From the NCBI GenBank assembly GCA_965232615.1, contig OZ246985.1, positions 744,001 to 808,000 on the forward strand: 64,000 bases of DNA, written 5' to 3'. Positions 57,061-64,000 of this stretch are shown here, piece after piece. Under the pieces are notes generated by a model that was not told the DNA's origin, searched no databases, and was given only the letters and a program-made list of their open reading frames with translations. Source of the DNA: UBA2779 sp965232615. GTDB lineage: Bacteria > Spirochaetota > Spirochaetia > DSM-2461. A program made the position numbers and the translations under genes. Numbering within the stretch: the stretch's first letter is position 1; each line of letters begins with the position of its first letter.

Positions 57061-60000
57061 ATGAGCAGGATTATCGAAGCGGTAGACCGGTTACTCGCCC
57101 GTAATGAGCTGGGCAAAACGGATGCGCAGAACCTGTACAAACTCGTCAGGATGCTCGACGAAGAGGACTGCGTGGAAAGAAAACAGGCCATCGAGGCCCT
57201 CTATCCGAGAGCCAAGGATGCGGAGGGCAGCCTGCGCAACTTTATCAAACGGGTGCGGATGGCCATTGGGGATATTGCGAATGGACTGGCCCCTGAGGAT
57301 CGGCAGTTCAAGACTCTGCTGGAATCGATGGAAATCCTCACAATGCGCAAGACCAAACATCTGCCGCCACGCCTGAAATTCACGGCGGATTTTCCCGCCG
57401 TCAGCATCCTGCCGCCGGTTAATCGCCTCTACGATCTAAGCAATTATGTCGGTTCCGACGGATTGGATATGACGGCAGATAAAATTCCAGAGAACGCCGT
57501 TCGGCTGCTCTTGAGTTTTTCACAGACCAACACCAGTGATGCCTTCCATTTCAAGGACCTTTTATCCAAGGAACTTGAAACCATCTCTTCAAGGGTGGGA
57601 CGGCCAGTTTACATTTGGACAATGAAAGAACTGTCCCCGGGCACTTCATTTGTTGACCAGATCAGCGAGGAGTTGAAGAAGGCCGATTACGGGCTGGCCG
57701 CCCTGTCCGAGGCCTACCTGAATAGCAAGTTCATTACCAAAGTGGAGCTACCCCATCTCTTGAATGAGGGTAACCTCCTGCTGTTCGGACTTGATTCGCG
57801 TATCAATGGTAAAGAAGCCTATCCCTCAGATTTTTTTAAGGCTTGGCGCGGGATGCTACCGGACAATCAGACTAAGCTCAACGAAGAATTCTGGAAACAG
57901 CAGGTGTATTATCTTAATGACCCCCGTCCCGGAGCCTTCTTTCAGGCCTGTTGGACTCCAAAAACACAGCGGAACTTTGTTAAGGGCTTCACGGAGAAAA
58001 TTGCCGGACTAGTCCAAGCTGCCGCTCAAGAATCTGCGAACCGGGGCGCCAATAGCGCCAAGGACGAACAAAGTCCTTCGGATGGGCCCGCCCACCACAA
58101 AGCCGCCCAATTATATCGGGAGGTGGACGGCAGGCCCTCTAAGGATGAACAATATGATTCTAAGCATTTTGTGTCCCCCGATTTTCGATCCACCTCTAGC
58201 AAAAGTCCCATGGAGAAGTTGGGGAAAGACACCACTCCGAGGGAAGCGGATGATAGGCCATCGACCATCCTGATACCCGACATGCTGAATTGGGGAAAGT
58301 CGGACCGTCAACCCATCTACGCCCTGCTCGGCGACTACGGCATGGGGAAGACCTTCGGCTGCCGGATATTCGCCGAGAAGCTGGCCGAAAACCATAAGGA
58401 AGATCCTATCTGGCGCCTCCCCCTCTACATGGACCTGCGGCACATCTCCACCTTCGTCGATGCCGGGGGTATTAAGAGGCTACCAGTTCTTGAGGAGATG
58501 CTGGAACAGGCACTCTGTCTCCACAGGGCTAAGCTCAGCCCCGACGACCTTCTGGCCGAGGCACAGAGCGGGAAGAGGGTCATCATCTTCGATGGCTTAG
58601 ACGAGAAGATGGTCTACTACACCGACGAGATGCGCAACCATTTCCTGGGCGAATTGATGCGGGTGTTCCCGGAGGGCATGAGCAGGATAGAATCCAAGGT
58701 GAAGGTGGTTGTGTCCTGCCGCACCCATCACTTTGAATCCCTGAAAAGCCAAACCGCCTTCCTGCGGGGGCTGTGGCGCACCGATGCCGGAAAGGATGAT
58801 TACCGGGCGGTGGAAATACTTCCCCTGTCGCCTGAGAAGATGCGCCAGTTGCTTCAGAAACTGCTTGGAGACGGCGAGGCGGCGCGGGTGCTGGAGGTGG
58901 TCAACAGCCAGCGCTATCTGGCCGAACTGTTCAGCCGTCCCCTCCTGCTGAGCAAGCTGCCTCCCGCCATTCCCCGGTTGAGGGCAATGAACAAGAGGCA
59001 CCTTCCCCTGAATGCCGCCGCCGTGTACGGGGCATTGATAGAGGAATCTCTTAGCCGCGACGAGGGTAAACATATCCTGAAACGCCGCCATAAAATGCGC
59101 CTGCTCCAGGACCTTGCCGGATTCTTCTGGGAGGAAAACGAGCAGAGGCTGAACATCGATGACTTGAACGACTGGTACCAGAAGTGGCTACGCCAGGACG
59201 CGGACTTGTTTGCCCAGTACGAACACGAAGGCAGTCAGCAACTGGAGCAGGATCTGCGCAATTCCACCCTTCTTCTGCGCTTTGGCGAGGATGAGTTCGG
59301 CTTTACCCACAGCTCCATGCAGGAATACTTTCTGGCCCGATACCTCCTGGCCCGATGGGCATCTCCAGCCGCCGGCGGCTTCCGGCTGCAAAAGCCGCTT
59401 TCCGAACTGACAGAACGATTCATCACCGAGGGCTTGGCATTGCTCCGGCGGCGGGAACGAGAGGGACTGGGAAAGATGCTGGTAGCCTATGCGGGGAATC
59501 CGCGGCAGGAGGAGCACGATTCCCTTCGGGATTCCCTTTTCCTGCGGATGGCGAGTGCTCTGGCAGACGCGGGAATGGCATTGCCCGAACTGAAGGAATG
59601 CTTCTTCTTTGATCTTCCCCCGTCCAAGGCACGGATTCGGGGCCTGAAAGCAAAGCGTCTGGTACTGACCAACTGCAATCTGCACCTGTCCCGCTGGCAG
59701 GAATGTAAACTGGATCGGCTTGAACTGACCGGGTCCTACATCAACCAGACGGTTTGGGAAGCCTGCCTTGTGGGGGCAGTCGATGCCGAATCGGCCCCTC
59801 GGAGACTCACCCTTATTGATTCAAAGATAACCCTCCCCCCAAGCGGTGAATCCGTCCATGAGTACCATCGACGCCATGCGCGGCCCAAGGCCCAGACCTC
59901 CCTCCCTTCCGCTCCAAGCTACCATGTGCGATGCTGGAACTGGGGGCATCAAGGCCCTGTTCAAGCGCTGGCCTTCAGCCCCGATGGGGAACTCCTGGCC

Positions 60001-61902
60001 TCCGCTTCCAATGACCATACCGTGAGGCTCTGGAGCCCCCAAGGTGAAGCCTTAAGTACCCTAAAAGGACACTCTTGGCCAGTGAATTGCGTGGCCTTCA
60101 GCCCCGGCGGGGAACTCCTGGCCTCCGCTTCCTTTGACAATACCGTGAGGCTGTGGGGCCCCCAGGGCAAAGCCTTAAGAACCCTGGAAGGACACTCCAG
60201 GCCAGTGAATTGCGTGGCCTTCAGCCCCGATGGGAAACTCCTGGCCTCCGCTTCCAATGACCATACCGTGAGGCTCTGGAGCCCCCAGGGCAAAGCCTTA
60301 AGAACCCTGGAAGGACACTCCAGGCCAGTGAATTGCGTGGCCTTCAGCCCCGATGGGAAACTCCTGGCCTCCGCTTCCAATGACCATACCGTGAGGCTCT
60401 GGAGCACAAAGGGCAAAGCCTTAAGGACCCTGGTTGGACACTCTGGGGAGGTGCTTAGTGTGGCCTTCAGCCCCGATGGGAAACTCCTGGCCTCCGCTTC
60501 CGATGACAAGACCGTGAGGCTCTGGAGCACAGAGGGCGAAGCCTTAAGAACCCTAAAAGGACACTCAAACTGGGTGAATAGCGTGGCCTTCAGCCCCGGC
60601 GGGGAACTCCTGGCCTCCGCTTCCAATGACTCTACCATGAGGCTCTGGAGCTCCCAGGGCGAAGCCTTAAGAATTCTAAAAGGACACTCTAATATGGTGC
60701 GTAGCGTGGCCTTCAGCCCCGGCGGAGAACTCCTGGCCTCCGCTTCCGATGACAAGACCGTGAGGCTGTGGAGCCCCCAGGGCGAAGCCTTAAAAATTCT
60801 AAAAGGACACTCTAATATGGTGCGTAGCGTGGCCTTCAGCCCCGGCGAGGAACTCCTGGCCTCCGCTTCCGATGACAATACCGTGAGGCTGTGGGGCCCC
60901 CAGGGCGAAGCCTTAAGAACCCTGGAAGGACACTCTGACTGGGTGAATAGCGTGGCCTTCAGCCCCGGTGGGGAACTCCTGGCCTCCGCTTCCGATGACA
61001 ATACCGTGAGGCTCTGGAGCATAGAGGGCGAAGCCTTAAGAACCCTGGAAGGACACTCAGGTACGGTGCGTAGCGTGGCCTTCAGCCCCGATGGGAAACT
61101 CCTGGCCTCCGCTTCCGATAACAATACCGTGAGGCTCTGGAGCCCCCAGGGCGAAGCCTTAAGAACCCTGGAAGGACACTCCTGGCCAGTGAATTGCGTG
61201 GCCTTCAGCCCCGGCGGGAAACTCCTAACCTCCGCTTCCTCTGACCATACCGTGAGGCTCTGGAGCATAGAGGGCAAAGCCTTAAGAATCCTAAAAGGAC
61301 ATTCTGATGCGGTGCGTAGCGTGGCCTTCAGCCCCGGCGGGGAACTCCTGGCCTCCGCTTCCTTTGACAAAACCGTGAGGCTCTGGAGCATAGAGGGCAA
61401 AGCCTTAAGAATCCTAAAAGGACATTCTGATGCGGTGCGTAGCGTGGCCTTCAGCCCCGGCGGGAAACTCCTGGCCTCCGCTTCCGATGACCATACCGTG
61501 AAGCTGTGGAGCACAGAGGGCAAAGCCTTAAGAACCCTGTTTGGACACTCTGATACGGTGTGTAGCGTGGCCTTCAGCCCCGATGGCCGGCATCTTGTTT
61601 CTTCCGGCTTGGATGGCCTCATCATCCTATGGGCGATAGATCGGGACTTCCCCCTAAGGGTAATGAGTGCCGCAGAGGATGGACAATGGTGGTCCACGGA
61701 TATAGACAGCGACAAACGCATCGTTCGCATTCGCGGCACAGAACTGGCATGGCAGCGGGTGTTCCTGGACCACGCAGAGAGGTTTATCGATGCCTTCGGG
61801 GAATTCGAATTTGTCCCATCGCAAGATTGCCTGGCCTTGGACGATCGGGCCGGACTTGAAACCTGGGAATTCACCAAATATCAATGTCAGAACAGACTAT
61901 GA
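57061..61902 (+). CDS. TIR-NACHT-WD40 STAND protein (NLR-like)
   Basis: A 1613-residue signal-transduction ATPase. Start ATG at 57061 follows GGAGGT by six bases. Residues 1-110 are helical; 147-235 resemble a TIR domain (AVRLLLSFSQTNTSDAFHFK, SFVDQISEELKKADYGLAAL, SEAYLNSKFITKVELPHLL); 325-400 are a low-complexity linker. The NACHT domain shows Walker A GDYGMGKTFG (424-433), Walker B VIIFDGLDE (507-515) and sensor VVVSCRTHHF. A winged-helix/helical region follows (EFGFTHSSMQEYFLARYLL). From about residue 965 to 1531 there are 14 WD40 repeats of 41 residues, 13 nearly identical. TIR domains in such proteins often destroy NAD; bacterial STAND proteins of this build act in phage defence. Role here is inference. 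Confidence 0.87.
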   Translation: MSRIIEAVDRLLARNELGKTDAQNLYKLVRMLDEEDCVERKQAIEALYPRAKDAEGSLRNFIKRVRMAIGDIANGLAPEDRQFKTLLESMEILTMRKTKHLPPRLKFTADFPAVSILPPVNRLYDLSNYVGSDGLDMTADKIPENAVRLLLSFSQTNTSDAFHFKDLLSKELETISSRVGRPVYIWTMKELSPGTSFVDQISEELKKADYGLAALSEAYLNSKFITKVELPHLLNEGNLLLFGLDSRINGKEAYPSDFFKAWRGMLPDNQTKLNEEFWKQQVYYLNDPRPGAFFQACWTPKTQRNFVKGFTEKIAGLVQAAAQESANRGANSAKDEQSPSDGPAHHKAAQLYREVDGRPSKDEQYDSKHFVSPDFRSTSSKSPMEKLGKDTTPREADDRPSTILIPDMLNWGKSDRQPIYALLGDYGMGKTFGCRIFAEKLAENHKEDPIWRLPLYMDLRHISTFVDAGGIKRLPVLEEMLEQALCLHRAKLSPDDLLAEAQSGKRVIIFDGLDEKMVYYTDEMRNHFLGELMRVFPEGMSRIESKVKVVVSCRTHHFESLKSQTAFLRGLWRTDAGKDDYRAVEILPLSPEKMRQLLQKLLGDGEAARVLEVVNSQRYLAELFSRPLLLSKLPPAIPRLRAMNKRHLPLNAAAVYGALIEESLSRDEGKHILKRRHKMRLLQDLAGFFWEENEQRLNIDDLNDWYQKWLRQDADLFAQYEHEGSQQLEQDLRNSTLLLRFGEDEFGFTHSSMQEYFLARYLLARWASPAAGGFRLQKPLSELTERFITEGLALLRRREREGLGKMLVAYAGNPRQEEHDSLRDSLFLRMASALADAGMALPELKECFFFDLPPSKARIRGLKAKRLVLTNCNLHLSRWQECKLDRLELTGSYINQTVWEACLVGAVDAESAPRRLTLIDSKITLPPSGESVHEYHRRHARPKAQTSLPSAPSYHVRCWNWGHQGPVQALAFSPDGELLASASNDHTVRLWSPQGEALSTLKGHSWPVNCVAFSPGGELLASASFDNTVRLWGPQGKALRTLEGHSRPVNCVAFSPDGKLLASASNDHTVRLWSPQGKALRTLEGHSRPVNCVAFSPDGKLLASASNDHTVRLWSTKGKALRTLVGHSGEVLSVAFSPDGKLLASASDDKTVRLWSTEGEALRTLKGHSNWVNSVAFSPGGELLASASNDSTMRLWSSQGEALRILKGHSNMVRSVAFSPGGELLASASDDKTVRLWSPQGEALKILKGHSNMVRSVAFSPGEELLASASDDNTVRLWGPQGEALRTLEGHSDWVNSVAFSPGGELLASASDDNTVRLWSIEGEALRTLEGHSGTVRSVAFSPDGKLLASASDNNTVRLWSPQGEALRTLEGHSWPVNCVAFSPGGKLLTSASSDHTVRLWSIEGKALRILKGHSDAVRSVAFSPGGELLASASFDKTVRLWSIEGKALRILKGHSDAVRSVAFSPGGKLLASASDDHTVKLWSTEGKALRTLFGHSDTVCSVAFSPDGRHLVSSGLDGLIILWAIDRDFPLRVMSAAEDGQWWSTDIDSDKRIVRIRGTELAWQRVFLDHAERFIDAFGEFEFVPSQDCLALDDRAGLETWEFTKYQCQNRL
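59955..61640 (+). repeat. Fourteen tandem 123-bp WD40-coding repeats
   Basis: The unit GTGGCCTTCAGCCCCG ... CTCCTGGCCTCCGCTTCC recurs every 123 bases with few changes. Changes cluster at the codons after GHS (WP, RP, GE, NW, NM, DW, GT, DA, DT), at the following V-x, and at the two x positions of S-x-D-x-T. Fourteen repeats equal two seven-bladed propellers. Confidence 0.92.
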
Positions 61903-62139
61903 GAAAATTCCATCAGCTAAGATACAGCCCTGAGAAAATATTACTTCCACGGCAAATCAGGTGATAGGGGAATGCTTTTAACTTGGAAAATCTCTATTTT
62001 CCATGCCATTTCCTATGCAAATTGTGGCGATCTCCTGTATTCCTGTATAGTAGGATAAATTCGTTTTACCTCATGTCCGCCCGTGTGAGGCCTGTGGCAT
62101 GCGGATTTGTAGGGGATATCCAAAATAGGAAATCAAAAC
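61903..62139 (+). other. Intergenic region between the NACHT and GHKL-zincin genes
   Basis: 237 bases with no open frame. A weak promoter-like pair (TTGTGG, 18 bases, TATAGT at about 62025-62054) may start separate transcription of the next gene. A palindromic GC-rich stretch (CCGCCCGTGTGAGGCC, about 62085) is also present. No terminator was seen. Confidence 0.4.
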
Positions 62140-63678
62140 ATGACGGATGATATAGTTTCCCTTAATTTAGTTTATACATATCCTGTACGCTGGTCAAAAT
62201 ATAAAGTTTTGCGGGATTTGATTCAAAACTTCTACGATGCCGTTGGGCCGGATGAATGGAAAAATCGATTCATCCATAGAAGGGATGACAACAAACTGAT
62301 CATGGAAGTTACCGATGTATCATTCAGCTATGACTGGTTAATTCATATTGGAGCTTCCACCAAAAGAGACAGTGATGGGTTATATGCTGGATATTTCGGT
62401 GAAGGATTTAAAATCGCCTCCCTCTGTGCCTTAAGGGATCACAGTTGGGGCATATCCATGACCTCAAAAGATTGGGACTTAGAAGTCACAACCACGAACA
62501 TCAATATTGATAATTCCACGCTGAAATCGCTGGCTTACAGAATTAAAAAATATAGTAAACAGCATACTTGTACCACTTTAACAATCTCCTCGTTTCGTGA
62601 ATATGAAATGAAAATATTTGAATGTGCCAGATTAAGTTTTTATTATAGGGACAACCCATTATTTGGAAGAGAAATATGGTCATCCAGATTGGCTGCCATC
62701 TATCTCCGATCAAAGGTCCCAAAACCTTATGATTATCCTTCAACTTACCAATATACAGGTCAAGGAATAATATTTTCAGGATTTCAAGCCCTTGGTTCAC
62801 TACCAAATCCCCTAATTTTCTGTATCCATAACCAACCTCCCATGGATAGGGAACGAAACAGTTTTTATCAAATGGATGTCATTTCTATAATTAAAAAAAT
62901 AGTAAAAACAATCCCCTCAAAGCCCGCCTATGAGCTACTGATCCTCTTAAAGAATCAATGGTACAGATATCCGAAGAAAAAATATGATTTTAACTCTTGG
63001 TATAAGATAATTAGAAATTTGGCGGAGATTACAGCAGAATCCGAAGAATATGTAAAAAAGTTTAGGGAGGAATTCCCCAATTTGCTCGTAGCAAGAAAAA
63101 TTGCATCTAACAATATAGCACAGAAAAACAAGCGGACCCAGGCTTTGGCATGGCTGAGGCAACAGGATATTAAGTATAAATTGGTCCAGAATGGATTCTT
63201 GAAATTAGGCTATCCCGAACTGGAGCTAGTATGTGAAGAAAATGATGGGTTCAATGTCACAAGATTGCCGATGGAAAAAGAAAAAAGGTATATTGAATTA
63301 CTGGAAATCGTTACTAAAGTACTATTTGAAGATTATATGGAATCGGATCGGCTGCCTCCGGCGCGGATTATAAAAAATGAAAATGGCGTCTGGCAAGGCA
63401 TGACAAGCTGCATCAAACTTACAAAAACCATTGCCACCTCTTCGGGTCGTCATATAAGATTTAAACTGCCCTATATTGCCCTTAAAGGCAGTCTCTTTTG
63501 CAAAAATAACTTCTCCAAATCAATGACTACTTACCTCCATGAATTTGCTCATTCATTTGGCGGTGACCATTCGGCAAATTACAGTTATGTTATTTCGGAC
63601 TTTTTGGAAATAATTCTTACGAATTATAAAATAGTTGATAAATTCAGCGCTCTCTGGGATTTGCTGGAATCCTCCTAA
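62140..63678 (+). CDS. GHKL-type ATPase domain fused to a HExxH zinc-protease-like domain
   Basis: A 512-residue protein starting MTDDIVSLNLVYTYP after AGGAAATC. Residues 24-36 (LRDLIQNFYDAVG) look like the N-box of HSP90/MORC-type ATPases, with Asn and Asp at the magnesium and ATP positions; GYFGEGFKIAS (84-94) resembles the G2 glycine loop. The G1 box (DxGxG) is weak (VTDVSFSYDWLIHIG). A long middle region has no recognised domain. Near the end TTYLHEFAHSFGGDHS (residues 463-478) is a HExxH zincin motif with a downstream His in GGDH. No signal peptide, so it is cytoplasmic. A nucleotide-regulated protease is a reasonable guess. It follows the TIR-NACHT gene by 237 bases on the same strand. 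Confidence 0.72.
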   Translation: MTDDIVSLNLVYTYPVRWSKYKVLRDLIQNFYDAVGPDEWKNRFIHRRDDNKLIMEVTDVSFSYDWLIHIGASTKRDSDGLYAGYFGEGFKIASLCALRDHSWGISMTSKDWDLEVTTTNINIDNSTLKSLAYRIKKYSKQHTCTTLTISSFREYEMKIFECARLSFYYRDNPLFGREIWSSRLAAIYLRSKVPKPYDYPSTYQYTGQGIIFSGFQALGSLPNPLIFCIHNQPPMDRERNSFYQMDVISIIKKIVKTIPSKPAYELLILLKNQWYRYPKKKYDFNSWYKIIRNLAEITAESEEYVKKFREEFPNLLVARKIASNNIAQKNKRTQALAWLRQQDIKYKLVQNGFLKLGYPELELVCEENDGFNVTRLPMEKEKRYIELLEIVTKVLFEDYMESDRLPPARIIKNENGVWQGMTSCIKLTKTIATSSGRHIRFKLPYIALKGSLFCKNNFSKSMTTYLHEFAHSFGGDHSANYSYVISDFLEIILTNYKIVDKFSALWDLLESS

Positions 63679-63799
63679 TATGGATAAGGCCATACTGTCT
63701 GAATAAAATATGGGTCTTCGCTGTATTGCCATTAAGGAATGGCGGCAAGTGAAACATTTAACACTGCCACCGATGACGGTACGATTAGTCCTTATATCT

Positions 63800-64000
63800 C
63801 TATTGCCCTATCTTTTCGGCAAAGCCCTCTATACTTTCGGCCCGCATCGCCAGGGCCAGCCATTTGCGCAGGGTATCCAGGTTGTTTTCCTCGGTAATCT
63901 TCTGTTCAAGGGCGGCTGGGACGGGGACGGATTCCCTTAATACGGCAAGAATGGCATAGGATATGCCTTCGGCCTTGCCTTTGGCTTCACCTATGGCCAC
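63800..64000 (-). CDS. C-terminal end of an Rpn/PD-(D/E)XK nuclease-transposase family protein (partial)
   Basis: The frame is open to the window edge, so the nuclease domain lies outside. The visible part has the Gly-Lys-Ala-Glu run GEAKGKAEGISYAILAVL followed by VPAALEQKITEENNLDTLRK and LALAMRAESIEGFAEKIG, typical of the helical tail of Rpn-like proteins that follow the PD-(D/E)XK core. It converges on the GHKL-zincin gene with about 120 bases between. Confidence 0.65.
   Translation of the reverse strand: MAIGEAKGKAEGISYAILAVLRESVPVPAALEQKITEENNLDTLRKWLALAMRAESIEGFAEKIGQ

Noticed and set aside
59955..61640. Tandem repeats considered as a CRISPR or satellite array
   Set aside because: The 123-bp period is an exact multiple of three, stays in frame and encodes WD40 blades; there are no spacers.
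59961..61877. A 638-codon open frame on the minus strand opposite the WD40 repeats
   Set aside because: It is an antisense shadow of the 123-bp repeats: lack of stops follows from the repeated codon pattern, and the translation has no recognisable domain or ribosome site.

Overview
The window looks like a spirochaete chromosome segment that has been heavily rearranged by mobile elements. The left edge (1-4654) carries a compact housekeeping block: a divergent LysM protein, signal peptidase I, a class B penicillin-binding protein with a C-terminal PASTA-like tail, and a DUF115/MptE-like protein. I associate this arrangement with Spirochaetota; that placement is inference, and the penicillin-binding protein argues against Sphaerochaeta. 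Several downstream genes encode lipoproteins or outer-membrane barrels, as expected of a diderm.

From about 4.65 kb onward, short runs of intact genes alternate with insertion-sequence debris. Elements recognised are IS1634 (two large copies and a 3' remnant), IS256 (two broken copies and a 3' fragment), IS30, IS5-like, IS91-like (seven partial copies in the same orientation sharing one terminus), traces of IS481, IS3 and IS630, and a MITE family with IS5-like ends that carries internal palindromes.

Intact cargo includes: a DUF1566 lipoprotein (7.1 kb); an outer-membrane protein (10.8-12 kb); an esterase that looks like an integron cassette (12.4 kb); a four-gene flavin-linked extracytoplasmic redox operon (14.1-16.7 kb); a membrane-CrtI-like oxidoreductase fusion (17.7 kb); a type III restriction-modification pair lying between attC-like sites (26.7-33.7 kb); a lipoprotein hydrolase (36.8 kb); a hexosamine-sugar ABC importer with a GH20 enzyme (39.7-45.1 kb); a GH16 lipoprotein (46.1 kb); a nonulosonic-acid operon missing its ends (47.7-52.2 kb); and an orphan adenine methylase (53.8 kb). 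A polysaccharide O-acetylation cluster (22-26.2 kb) and a leuB copy (55.9 kb) are decayed.

The right end holds the most interesting module. A strong promoter leads into a 1613-residue TIR-NACHT-WD40 protein whose 14 WD repeats are nearly identical at DNA level. It is followed by a protein joining a GHKL-type ATPase start to a HEFAH zinc-protease end. Together they resemble an uncharacterised NLR-like defence module.
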